From contig JAJEKB010020160.1 in the NCBI GenBank assembly GCA_022393335.1, positions 329,370 through 393,369 of the forward strand: 64,000 nucleotides of DNA, written 5' to 3'. Position 1 is the stretch's first letter, and every line of letters begins with the position of its first letter. Under the pieces are notes generated by a model. It had not been told where the DNA came from. It did not search any database and saw only the letters and a list, made by a program, of their open reading frames with translations. A program made the position numbers and the translations under genes. The DNA is from Macrotrachela quadricornifera. Taxonomy: Eukaryota; Rotifera; Eurotatoria; Philodinida; Philodinidae. This document shows positions 24,571-35,690 of this stretch, piece after piece.

Positions 24571-25309
24571 CTAATGAATATTTTTAATAATTCGAACATC
24601 TTTTGCTTCACCACCATGTTTATTTTGAATTTCACGAAATTCTACTTCCATTCCTTCCTCAAGAGATTCTAAATCAGTATTATGAATTGATCGTGAATGA
24701 ACAAAAAAATCTGCACCATCACTTTTTCTTGTAATAAAACCAAAACCACGATTTTTACTATAAGAAAAAAAAAAACATTTAAACAAGAAAATCCTTTTAT
24801 TCTTAACTTACATAAATTTTCTAACAATACCAATACATTTATTATTAGTAAGAATTTTCGGTTTTTTAATTTGATCATTTTCTATATTAGATATTGCATT
24901 TTTCACAATAACATTCAATAAAAAACAAAATAAAAAATTAAAATAAATAAAATTCTAATTAAAAAATTTACTCGTGCTTCAAGTCCTTTAACTCCTTCAA
25001 ATACGTTAAATTTCACTTCTTGTCCTACCTAAAATAAAATTTTTAATTATTACAAAATGAAACACTTGATTCGTTTTTTATTTTTTCTTTCACTTCAAGT
25101 GTTTTAAAGCCTGTACCAATTATAGATTGAAAATGTACAAATATATCATTACCATTACTTTCTCGTTTAATAAAACCAAAACCTTTTTCTTTTGAAAATC
25201 GTTTAACAATTCCTGTATCTTGAATATTATTTACTGATGATAATGTTTTTATTTGTAATTGAAAAATTTTTCGATATTTTAATAAAGATACAAACATCTG
25301 AAAAAACAT
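24571..25309 (-). CDS. Protein with two cold-shock domains
   Basis: Exons 25309-25094, 25028-24972, 24915-24812 and 24757-24571 give 187 aa. Each CSD shows its RNP1-like core: [10 protein letters not shown]...DIFVHF in the first (about 40-95) and [11 protein letters not shown]...DFFVHS in the second (about 128-187). Single-stranded RNA/DNA binding is the family role. The first domain continues across exons 1-2 as [11 protein letters not shown]...GLEAR and needs exon 3 (NVIVKNAI) to finish. The junction from exon 2 (good GTAAAT donor) to exon 3 lacks an AG: the frame-conserving acceptor reads ...TTTATTG. Alternative starts are ATG 25309 or 25297; the latter directly follows TTTTTTCAG, which could be a cis or spliced-leader acceptor. 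The N-terminus ([17 protein letters not shown]) is basic/hydrophobic, possibly a mitochondrial presequence. If the third exon is unusable the gene is damaged. Confidence 0.72.
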
Positions 25310-25330
25310 AAATATATTTTTTTTTCTTTA

Positions 25331-26234
25331 TTATCGATGAAGAAAATATGATATTATAAAAGATATAAAACTAGCTGACACTATTATAAAACTAGTATGA
25401 TAAATTATTTTTGATTGAATACGTTCTTCACTTTGTTCATTTAATAATAATATATTTTCATATGAATCTTTTGAAGATAAATTTAATAAATCATTTTTTA
25501 ATTCATTTACTGATATTTCTTGTTTAGTTATTAAATCTTCATATAGTTTTTGAGATTCTTCTGTTATATTACGAAATTCTTTCATACGATATCGATTTGA
25601 TAATGTTGCACCTTTATAAAAAAAAAAAGATAATTAAATAAAATAGAAAAAAAAAAATTTTACCAATCATTCCAGCTAAAGCACCAACAACAGAACCAAT
25701 AATAGACCAATATTTTGTTCTTTCAATACGAAGTTTTTCTTTTTCTTGACTTTCACGTAATGCTAATTGTAATGATGAAAATAATTGTCTTTCAATATCA
25801 TCTTGTTTTTTTAATTCTAATTGAGCTAATTTTTCTTTTTTAACTAAATCATGTTCTGCTTTAAATAATTCAAAATATGCATCATCACTACGTGATAATT
25901 TTTCCATTTCAATACGAATACGATCTAATTCAGATTGATATTTTATTAATTCATCGGAATATAGTCGACGTTTTGTTTGAGATGTTATAAATTCACGTTC
26001 AGCCTATATATAAACATACAAAAAAAAACTAGATGTAAATAACATTGAAAAATAGAAATATCTTACTATAATTTATATTACATTATTTACAGTACTTTGA
26101 GCTTGTTTTACTTCTTTAAGACCAACAAAATCTTCATAGATATCAAGCCAACGAAATAGACGTGATGAACGATTGGTAGAAGTTATTTTTGTATTATTAA
26201 TTGAAAATCGACGAATAGTTAATCGTGTTAACAT
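25331..26234 (-). CDS. CCDC51: CCDC51 / MITOK homologue (mitochondrial K-ATP channel pore subunit)
   Basis: Exons 26234-26082, 26003-25664 and 25611-25331 join to 257 aa. In mammals CCDC51 (MITOK) is an inner-membrane protein that forms the pore of the mitochondrial ATP-sensitive potassium channel with ABCB8; function here is by homology. A basic N-terminus (MLTRLTIRRFS) suits a presequence. The diagnostic block IYEDFVGLKEVKQAQS is followed by a long coiled coil (about 50-145). Next come the RTKYWSIIGSVVGALAGMIG first TM, SNRYRMKE, a second coiled segment, and a C-terminal TM (SFIIVSASFISFIISYF). The protein is shorter than the ~410 aa mammalian form, mainly between the two TMs and at the C-terminus. 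Exon phases are consistent. It lies 21 bp downstream of nothing coding on the same strand except the cold-shock gene, which follows it closely (25309), so a shared transcript resolved by trans-splicing is possible. Confidence 0.85.
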
Positions 26235-26905
26235 TGATAAATTTTAATATCAAGTGTAAAAATGATAATAAAAAAATGATGAGTCATTTCAATTCATAAA
26301 ATAATCCAATCGAATGTTGATAAACGAAAAAATAATAGATGGTGTATGAGTTAGTATCGAGCATTTTTTTATATTCAAAAGATAAGATATGATAACGGTT
26401 TCTTTTACTATTAAAAGTAATGATCTAAACTCTGATTTAAATGAAAAAAATAGACGATTCTATACTGAGTATTTTCCATTTCAACTCAGATATCAGAAAT
26501 CGATTAATCTATGATTATTTAGACAAAATAATTTCTGTAAGAATGAAATCAAGAGTTTTTGGTAAGCTCTATGTTGATTTTTCGTTGACACGAAAACAAA
26601 AATCTTAACTTTTTTTGTTTATAGAACTCAATACTCATTAAAATAATATTTGAATTGTATAAGAACAGAACAAACTCCTGTGAAATTGATTGTACATCTC
26701 GATCTAGTTTGATTAAATCAAAATACTTGTAATTTTATAATGAAATACAAATATTGATTTTTAAATTCTATTGTAATCATAAATTTTTTTTTCTTTTTTT
26801 TTTCTTCTTCTTATTTTTCACTTTTTCAGTGAATGAAATTTAAGAAGATCAAACAAACTTCATTTAACGTTTTCATATCAAAAATAGAACAGCAGAAAAT
26901 CATCA
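26235..26905. promoter_or_regulatory. Divergent intergenic region, presumed bidirectional promoter
   Basis: About 670 bp separates the CCDC51 start (minus) from the small plus-strand gene at 26906. I see no exon or repeat. That it holds both promoters is inferred from divergent orientation only; no core promoter motif was identified. Confidence 0.35.
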
Positions 26906-27124
26906 ATGTCGAATACTCGTCAATTTCTTGTTCCACTCAATTATGATATTACAAAACAAGTTTATCCTATTGAAGAAACTGTTCGTAAACGTCAATATCA
27001 TATAGATGAAGTAAAATCACCAAAACAATATTATCAAATATATATTAAAACATATACCGGAGAAACAAATGCCTCGTCTGAATTTTATGCTGATAGACTA
27101 CGACGTCGAGCTAAATTCCGTTAA
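26906..27124 (+). CDS. Small basic protein, unknown function
   Basis: An intronless 72-aa open frame begins in a favourable context (atcaATG). It has no signal peptide, Cys or TM segment. Tyr, Lys and Arg are abundant, with a YYQIYIKTYTGE strand-like stretch near 42-53 and a basic end (DRLRRRAKFR). Codon use (A/T third positions) matches neighbouring genes. It ends 130 bp upstream of another short plus-strand gene. No family was recognised; it could be the last exon of a longer gene. Confidence 0.5.
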   Translation: MSNTRQFLVPLNYDITKQVYPIEETVRKRQYHIDEVKSPKQYYQIYIKTYTGETNASSEFYADRLRRRAKFR

Positions 27125-27254
27125 AAGTTCTTTCTTTTCTTTCACGTGCTTGTTTTTTTCTTTTTACTTATTTCCCTTTCTTTTTTTTATCTTCTTGTGT
27201 TTCATTAATAAAAAAGAAAAAGAGCAAATAACACACATTCATTTTTCTGTTATT

Positions 27255-27578
27255 ATGTCGCACAATCCACATCCAAATGCTGACACTTCAGGTTTTAATT
27301 ATCCAAGTGCAGCTGGTATACGAACAAATACTGATCAAACACATATAGGTATTGTACCTACAGCGAATTCTTCAACTACAGAATCATCATCATCGGTACC
27401 GATAAAAATAACATATCCAACCTTGAATAATCATGTAGGACCATCAGTTGATCGACATCAAGGAAAACTCGGTAATGAACATGGTGGAGCTGGAACACGA
27501 GCAGATGATCGTAAAGGTGAACTTGTTCAAAATGACGGTCATACTGCAACACCTGTCGCCAAAACAGAACATCTATAA
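27255..27578 (+). CDS. Small glycine-rich hydrophilic, probably disordered protein
   Basis: A 107-aa single-exon open frame with no Cys or Trp, about 10% Gly (11 of 107), and high His, Asn, Thr, Ser, Asp and Lys. There is no signal peptide or hydrophobic segment. Motifs such as KLGNEHGGAGTRADDRKGEL recall hydrophilin/LEA-type composition, but I do not recognise an LEA repeat. A stress or desiccation role is speculative. The start at 27255 is the first Met after a T-rich stretch; the longer frame opening at 27069 overlaps the previous gene in another frame and is probably not used. Confidence 0.55.
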   Translation: MSHNPHPNADTSGFNYPSAAGIRTNTDQTHIGIVPTANSSTTESSSSVPIKITYPTLNNHVGPSVDRHQGKLGNEHGGAGTRADDRKGELVQNDGHTATPVAKTEHL

Positions 27579-27888
27579 ATATTTATCTGTATAATTTTAA
27601 AAATTTATTATTATTTAAGCAGAATAAAAAATAATATATCAGTTGTTGTAATCGAATGAAATGGCTATATTTACGAAATGTTCTTACTGTATAATTTAAT
27701 AATAGCTTGGAACTACTATTATGTTCAATACAGCCAGTGTATCAAATAAGACGTTTTTCAGAAAGGTTATAATACGATTCAATATTATTTCATAAACAAA
27801 AAACAAGAAAATCTAATAAATCTAAATTAAATATCCTACAGTTTGAAACAAAATTTTTATAGTTAAACTAACAATGAAATATTTCTTT
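27579..27888. other. Short intergenic region between convergent genes
   Basis: This is the 3' flank of the hydrophilic-protein gene and of DNA polymerase lambda. AATAAA appears near 27623 on the plus strand, a possible polyadenylation signal for 27255-27578. Nothing else is seen. Confidence 0.35.
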
Positions 27889-29937
27889 TCAATGATCTCG
27901 ATCTTCTGGTGATCGATAAGGTAAATTAAGATATTGAAAGACTGATTCTTCCGTCGGTGTAGGCAACGGTTGACCTGTATTAATTTTTTCCACACCCTAA
28001 ATAAATTTAAATTAAACAATCATAAAAATAAAGTTTCTCATACTTTTCTTATAACACCATGATAAAGACCATGTTGAGAAAGTGACATATTTAAACGACG
28101 AGCTAAACGACGCATTGATCGATTAAACATATCTGATCCAGTAAAATAAAGTAATGAACAAGCCCATTCATTTGGTGGTATAAATATGAAGTCTATACGA
28201 CGATGCTAATTAAATAAATATTAATTTTAATTAAACAGATTTCTTTTTTATATTTACAAGTGATTCCGGTTCTGGTAAACGACATACACCAAAATAAGTC
28301 AATTGTTCTGAAGTACTACCTGCTGTTGTTGTTGATGATGATGTTTCAGAATGATTAATTAAATCATGAGTAAGAAATTCTTAAAAAAAAGATTTTTATT
28401 CTACATAAATCTCGTTTTTTTAATGAATTTGTTTTTTACCAATTTCTTTTAATTTATCAATTAAAGGTGCAAGTACAGTTTCATGTATATGTCGTCTTCC
28501 ATCTTTGAATGTCATTAACATATCAATATCACCACATGATGGCTTTAATCGACGATAACTTCCACACGTTTCAATCATTAGACCAGGTACGACTTCATTA
28601 GCTACTTGTTTAACCTTAGAAAAAAAAAAAAGAAATTCTTATTTATTCTTTAAAATAATATTTCTATTTACAATTGTTTCAATACGAGTAACTTCATCAC
28701 GTGGAATACGTGTATTAAAATCATCATAATATTTTAAACCAATTTGTTGTGTACGTGTAAGACGAGCTCGTGTACGTAAATCATCAAGTGTACGAAAACC
28801 TTGTGCAAACCATTGTTTTGCTGTTTCAGTACCAGCACCCCATACACCAGAAAATAAAGATACTAAAACAAAAATACGATAGAAAATTAAAGATTCTTTT
28901 TTATTTTTATCGACTTACATGTAGTAACATCATCACGTGATTGGAATGCGGATAATTTTATAAGTCTATTCGTACGAATTATTTCCCAAATTTTATCGGC
29001 TAAAGATTGTTTTACATATGGTAATGCTTTAATTTCCTGTGAATAAAATAACAAAATAAATTTAAAAAAAACGAACTTTAGTTTACTTCATAGGTACGAA
29101 TTGGATGTGTACAACGTTTCAATGCTTCAATTGCTTTTTGATATGCAATACTACGACCTTTATCATTAGTTATTAAATATAATTTAGACATTTCCTAAAA
29201 AACAATAATATATAATTTAAACAAAATGTAGAAAAATTAATAATTACTCGTAATTTTTCAATTATTTTTTCATTAGGATTACCGACAATAGGAGTTGATG
29301 ACGAAGCTTCGGAACATAACCATATACCAGTCTATAAAACTTTATTATAACTAAGAAATAAAAAAAGATCTTTTATTATACCGTTCGGGGTAATTCACCT
29401 GGTTGAATTGGTTGAATATTAATCTTATTCTAATAAGAAAAAATAAATAAAAATAAAATTATATAATCAAAATAATACTTTTTTTGAACTTGGTTCATCA
29501 TCAGTATCAGATGCTGATGATGATATTGTACGTTCTCTTTTTAAAGGTAGTCGTTCTTTTGGTATTTCATCTATAGTTGAAGGATTAGATATTTCTGTTG
29601 ATGATGATGATACTGGATGAGAAGGAGTGGCATGAAGTACATAAGTTTGATATGGTAAAAGTTTATTTTGTTTGATTGAGTCACTTAACCATTGTGTTCG
29701 AATGAAAACTGGTGATGATGATGATGATGATAACGATGAACTTTTTAATGCTTTATTTGCCGAAAAAAAATCAAGTTCATCATCAATTAAAATAAAAGAG
29801 TTTTGCGTCGTATGATCAACAATCGTAAGACCAAATTTGATACAAGCTTTATTAAAGATCTCAAGACGACGCTTACCTACTCTTAAAAATGAGACAATTT
29901 TTGGGAGCGATGTATCATCGGTCATTCGTTTATACAA
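27889..29937 (-). CDS. POLL: DNA polymerase lambda (family X), with N-terminal BRCT
   Basis: Ten exons (29937-29479, 29429-29382, 29331-29248, 29194-29087, 29036-28919, 28862-28672, 28614-28440, 28379-28258, 28205-28044, 27996-27889) give 524 aa against about 575 in mammals. The enzyme does gap filling in base excision repair and end processing in non-homologous end joining. Domains in order are a BRCT-like region (about 10-105), a Ser/Pro linker, an 8-kDa domain (about 205-275), a second helix-hairpin-helix ([16 protein letters not shown]), and the palm with [17 protein letters not shown]. Asp365 and Asp367, with Asp440 of HRRIDFIF, are the metal ligands. The thumb contains [16 protein letters not shown] and SQHGLY and ends YRSPEDRDH, where the family usually has ...ERDW. 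All catalytic Asps are present. BRCT plus the size favours lambda over beta. Bdelloid-type repair relevance is inference. Confidence 0.93.
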
Positions 29938-31607
29938 TAGTAATATAGTACGATGTCAAGGATCAATGACTCATATTCTTTATAACAGATTAGAAAGTGA
30001 TTGATGCACTTCAGTTATAAATATAGAGTAATGAATTTTTTTTGGATGATAATATATCAAATGATTTCCCATTTCATTCTAATTTGAATGTATTATCTCC
30101 AATTTGGGGCAAATTTACAAGAGATCTGTTTGAAACGATTTAGTTTTTCATACCACTGTCCTCTATATTTTTTCACTGCTATTGGCTTAACAAATATATA
30201 ATGTCGTCTTGTTGCTTTGCTTCTAATTTCCTTTGTTTGTTCATAGGGAAACAACCTTCTCAATGACAAATATTTAAAAAGAAAACTATCTCCTCAAAAT
30301 TGAATATTATTAAGTTTTTTATTATTTTGTACTAGATACGAATAAATTAGAATATTTTTGATTTTTTCGTTGTTTGCTTTTTTCTATAGATTCCGCTAGT
30401 GAGAAGTGCATTTGTTATAAGTATATTGAATAAAACGACTTTTTTGAGAGACATTACAGCATTTATTTGTGAAACAATAGAGTGCAATCGAGCCTTGCAT
30501 TTTTTTTTTCGTTCATCATTGGTTACTAATCAATGTCCAGTAGTATCGCTCATAACCTATGAACTAAAATGTTGAGCACGAAAAAATGAATATCGAGAAA
30601 TAGATAACGATTACAATCAGAAAAACATAAATGTTTTGAAATACGATCAAACACTGATATACATGTTGATATCATAAAATAATTATTTTAAATAAAAACT
30701 TACTGTTCATTTGAACGAACAGATAATCCAAACAAATAAATTATTTTAAAAAGGAATTTACTGTTTATGGAAATGATCAGACGATTTAAATAAAAAAATA
30801 ATACATTACAAAAAGAATTTTTTGTTTCATCAAATTCAGGAATGAAACCTCATTGTGTGTGAAGATAATATGAATTTATTTTGTGGCATAAGTCATCTGT
30901 TACATGTAAAACTTGGTGATCAATTTTGTTGATTAATTTTCAAGATGGTGATAGAGAATATGACATATCGTATTTTATGCAATGATTTTTCTAAATCGTA
31001 GTTGATTTTTGGAGTTTTATTATTCACAATCCCTGTTTATTTTCAGCTTTTAAGAAAATAAATCTATTCGAAAATCAAATTTAATCTCTATAAATTATAA
31101 AACTTTTAAAATGTTTCAGCATATTCAATATCGATTTCTCAAAAAAGTGGAATTTAAAAAAGTTGCAGTGTAGTAATTTATGACCAAATGCGAAAACAAT
31201 GAAACATTTGTACATAATTAATAGCTGACATCTGAAACAACGCTTCATAGATCTATCAAAAACGGTGTTATTTTCGATCTGAAAACGTATATAAAAATGA
31301 GGTCTTTTCGGCAGTGTACCATGTATATATGACTCGTTTTATTCCGTATCATATGGTATAGAATTACAGATTGTATTTGACCATTTTCACCAACTTTATG
31401 GATATACAATGCTTAAATATTTTATACCCTAAAGCCAAAGTAAACGGTCGCAGAGATAACGTATTATGTCCGTTTACGATATTATATGGTTGTAAATGAA
31501 AATTAAAATAAAGACTCAATAAAAATTTTATTAAAAAAAAAATTGAAAATTGTATTTTCTGACATAACATCAAATGATGAAATAGAATAGTTTAACCGCT
31601 CTTCAAT
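29938..31607. other. AT-rich intergenic region
   Basis: No gene was recognised. It marks the transition from the gene-dense part to the transposon-rich block. Short frames present have no coding character. Confidence 0.45.
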
Positions 31608-32745
31608 TTAAGATTTATCCGAATATCTTTTTCCCATCAATTGAATTGCATCGCGAACTATTGAATGTGACTCTGCCGACTCAGTGTTATCATTCACACT
31701 ATGTTCATCAACATTATCATGTTTAATAACATTTTCAATCAATTGAGAATCTTTAAGTATTATTTTCTGTCCTTCTTCTTTGAGTAAATCATGAACTGTT
31801 TCATTGATAAAGATCATTTCATTAAGTGGAATGTAGTCATCGTTCGGTATAGGCCAAGTTGCTTCCATTGGTACTTTAATCGGTTTTAATAAAAGATAAT
31901 GATTAAAATTGAATGAAAAATTTTTTTAATCAGGTGGTGATACAACTAGAGCTCCGCGTGACCGTCGTGAATCGGGGTAGTCGCGTCCACGGCCATGACC
32001 TTGGCTAATATTTTTCAGAAGTCCGTGACCGTGACGTGACCGTGACTGGGAGTTAGTCACGGACACAAAAATTGCCACATATTTTTTTGTTATTTAACAT
32101 TAAAAGATTTACGCTTTTCTTTTCTTTTCTTCGTAACGTATTCTCGTTGCTTTGAATAATAGAATCATTATCTTTGATTTTCGCCAACGATTTACATAGT
32201 TAACGAAAAGAAGTCGCCACTCGCTACGAATCAGAAATAATAACCATGACTAATCGTGACCAAAACAGTTGGTCACATCGGGCTCTAGATACAATATGGT
32301 GCAGCTGGATGAATCGATAAAAGATTATATAATAAATCAAATTGAATAAATTGAGGAAAAACCATAGGATTATTAGGATCATTTGATGTTGAATCTACAC
32401 CATTAAAATGAGTGATTAATAAAATTGTTGCTTCAGTTTGTTTAGCATATAACAGTAAACACATTCGTTTGCGTGGTCTTAAATGTTTCGATTTTGCAAA
32501 TTGTTTGATGAATAAAGATGATGATGATGAACTATCTGTTGATGAACTTGAAAATGTTGATGTTAATACAGTATCATCAACAGATAAACCGAGTGCTGCT
32601 GTTACAGTATAATGGATCCATTAAATTCTTCTACTGATTGGTTTAATTGATGATGTTGTCGATACAATATTTTTTGTATCTGTCACTTCATCTATCCATC
32701 GATAAAAATTATTATTTTATTCTAATATCTATGTAAAACTTACTA
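31608..32745 (-). pseudogene. Decaying minus-strand gene split by an hAT-like MITE
   Basis: Minus-strand open stretches with gene-like codon use flank a transposon. The upstream part (about 32600-32296) reads through QFAKSKHLRPRKRMC, YAKQTEATILLITHFNGVDS and NPMVFPQFIQFDLLYNLLS. Downstream of the insertion the frame soon meets stops. A second block, 31868-31608, encodes an acidic 86-residue stretch starting MEATWPIPNDDYIPLNEM. A run of Ser codons (about 32530) is low complexity. The MITE at 31947-32287 interrupts it, with the host octamer duplicated. I do not recognise the family. Exon boundaries are uncertain, so the call is a broken or partial gene rather than a firm CDS. Confidence 0.4.
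31947..32287. mobile_element. hAT-like MITE, 341 bp, with 8-bp target duplication
   Basis: The ends read TAGAGCTCCGCGTGACC and, reverse-complemented from the right, TAGAGCCCGATGTGACC (13 of 17 match). Both begin TAGAG, which fits the YARNG start of hAT elements. Flanks are GATACAAC (31939-31946) and GATACAAT (32288-32295), an 8-bp duplication with one mismatch, as hAT transposases make. The interior carries repeated GTGACCGTGA-type motifs near 32020-32060 and no transposase, so the element is non-autonomous. It is locally richer in GC than its surroundings. Confidence 0.82.
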
Positions 32746-34128
32746 TTAGCCATGATCAAATAGCTATTGTACGAAAAATCAAAATTTTATCTGAAAGAAA
32801 AAAAGCTTCACATTAGGATAAAGAAGAGGATTTAATCAACAATGGAAAATGTAATTTTTTTCGATTTGATGATTGTGTAATTTACTGTAAAACCAAAAGT
32901 TTAAATTCTGATTTATGCAGTTGACTTTATTCCATGTCAAAGATGTACGGCAAGAGCCGCTCGGAACTGATGAACTTTCGGCATTTACCCGAAGCAGGAT
33001 TCCAGAACAGTTTCCGGATTTCGTTTCCCATCTAGTTCCTGATAACTCCCGAATCTGGATTCAATCTTCGGATACGGTTGTTGTGTCCGGAATGGATTCC
33101 GATGATGACTCCATTAATCTTTTACAGACGACAGGATATGGTTTATATCCCATCGTTTTCTGTCTGGTAATGAAAAAACGAAACAGGCTCTTATAAATTC
33201 TTTATAGAGCTGGAGTTCGTGAACTGAACTTTTGATATTAGAATGCAGATTCATGTGTTGTTCGATTCGGACGCACTTTGCAGCGATAATTTCTACCCAA
33301 TCAATCAGCGATTGTTGTCGAAAGTATATATTGTTCTTGCAGATTTTATGTGTTTCATTTGTGTGAACTCACATAAATAAAAAACAAAACAAAATCAAAA
33401 TATAATATTCGACTGGAACCGGGCTACTAATTAGAGTGTAACTCGAAAGCATTCATTGATTATGAACTCTTTTTTAATACGGTAGTAAGCAGTCAAAGTA
33501 ATTTTTGGGATGATCATTGGCGCTATGATAAATTTCAATAATTTGAAAAATGATTAGCAGTACATTTTCATAATTGATTAAATTTCTTTCCATCATTTTC
33601 GATTTAAAACTGAATTACAAACTATTATCGAGAAAATAATGTGCCTCGGCCGAAATCAATCAATTTATCCTATAATTCTGTAACGCAAGCATATATCGCA
33701 AGTATTTGGATATAAAAAATCTCAATATGTTTGCTCAGCTATTTAAAGCTCATTCTCTTTATTTGTATTGTTATCATACAGTGTTAATAAACAAATTGAT
33801 TATTTAACAGAAATACTGTCCAAAAATTTCATCATTAATATTGCACAATAAAATTAATCAAAATAAAATACATCAAAGATTATCAATAAAAACATAATAA
33901 GTTGAGTATTATTTTTACTGTCTTCAAAACAGGTATTATACACGAATTAATATTTTTATAATAAGGCATTGGTCATGCCTAATTACACGGCAGCGGAGCT
34001 ATTTTTCTTACAAATTGATATTTCATGCAGTAAAACAATATTTATCAGTTATCTTTACATTGTTTCAGAAACATTTTCAAAGCCAATTAAATCATGATAT
34101 TGATGCTTATATATATATATATATATAT
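32746..34128. other. Intergenic region with one GC-richer open frame
   Basis: A plus-strand frame at 32915-33196 (93 codons) is unusually GC-rich for this window and contains RIPEQFPDFVSHLVPD and SGMDSDDDSINLL, but no family was recognised and no splice partners were found. It may be a remnant of a foreign or mobile gene. The remaining sequence shows nothing. Confidence 0.35.
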
Positions 34129-34633
34129 GTCGCAGGCCAATCTCGGAATCAGGCCAATCTAAGGTTCACCTAGGCCATTCTAAGATTCGAGTTTGAACTA
34201 GTCCAATTCTGGACTATCGAGAAGTTTTTCATTAAAACTCTCGAAACTTTTGATATAGATATCAGAATGAAATTTTTTTTGTTGAACTACGTTGAGACAG
34301 CAGTGCTTCAAATATTACAATCGTCAAAGAAGAAACTACACTCGGACTTCGCCGCTCATGGATAAAGTTCCGTAAAACATAATCTTCAATGAAAAACTAG
34401 CCGTAATTTTGTGAGTTTTTTTTTCATATCTCCATTGACGATTGTAATACCTGAAACATTACTGTGTCAACATAGTTCAGCAAGAAAAATTTCATTCCAA
34501 TGCCTATATCAAAAGTGACGAGAGTTTTAATGAAATACTTCTCGATAATCCAGGATTGGACTAGTTCAAACTCGAATCTTAGTATGGCCTAGACGAATCT
34601 TAGATTGGCCTAAATCTGAGATTGGCCTACGAC
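34129..34633. mobile_element. Foldback/MITE element with ~200-bp inverted arms in a (TA)n tract
   Basis: Left arm 34129-34327 and right arm 34435-34633 are reverse complements over nearly their whole length. Ends are GTCGCAGGCCAATCTC and GTCGTAGGCCAATCTC. Near each tip the motif AGGCCAATCT is repeated two or three times. The arms share GAGTTTGAACTAGTCCAAT and further inward ATTACAATCGTCAA. The loop is about 107 bp with no coding. The element sits inside an AT dinucleotide tract, suggesting a TA target. Confidence 0.85.
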
Positions 34634-35690
34634 ATATGTATATATATATATATGGGCGTGTGTATTCATTTTCTTACACTTACTAACGCTTCTCAATCAT
34701 CGTTACTCCGAAGGATAAAATTATAGTTCTGCAGGGGTGAGGCGTTTTGAAAGATGCAGCATATTTTCATCATCAGGAATAAAATTGTATGTTACATTTG
34801 AGAGGGTAAGATAATTTATCAAACAATACTTTTATAAGAACTGATTTCATTTTGACAATACGTAATACTAAGATAAAAAATTTCAAAACTTCAAATTCTC
34901 TAAACTCTCTATTTGACGAGAAATATATTTTAATTAATAAACATTCTGTACTACTACGACTATACTACAACTCAACTTCACTCATCTTAATTCATTGCTT
35001 AATCAATGCCGCTATCCAGAATAACAAATAATGTCCATATTAAAAATGCATAAACCACTACATCTCTCATACAAAGTAGAGTCAACATAAACCAAGAGAA
35101 AACATTGCACTTGCAATTTAGCGCACTTTAACGCCCTCTAAAACTGCTTTGATACATTTTTTACGTTTTAAAATGATTAAAAATGCTCTAAAGTACTTAT
35201 ATATACTTCGTATATATTGAAATACTTCTAAGTACTTCAGAATACTTCCAAGTACTTTAATATAATTTGCGTATTATAAAACACCAAAGTCTTATGTTTC
35301 CTTCCTGACTGAATGCCTAATACTTCGAAAGAATCATCAGCATACTATAATAAGTCAGATTGATAATACACACAGTATATCTAGCCCTCTTCGAAACCTT
35401 AAAAAAACACTACAGTACAAAAACATTCAATATTGTCATACAACATTTGCAGCTATCATCTATACATCTTTATCGCATATACTCTTCGAACTATGTATAT
35501 AACAGCATTTTCATTGCTCATTGTCATTGACAACTCCACTGCACAGAATTTTCTTTTAATTTATCATGTATCTTCGTTCACTAATATCCAGTGTAGAGTC
35601 ATATTATTAAAGAAGAACTAACATCGGTGAATATATACCTGAATCAATTAATTAATGAATTTCCTGTATTTATTGAGAAAATTTCAAAAT
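34634..35690. other. Intergenic region between two foldback elements
   Basis: The sequence is AT-rich. Near 35155-35270 short direct repeats of an AAGTACTT-like motif occur. No gene was recognised. Confidence 0.4.
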
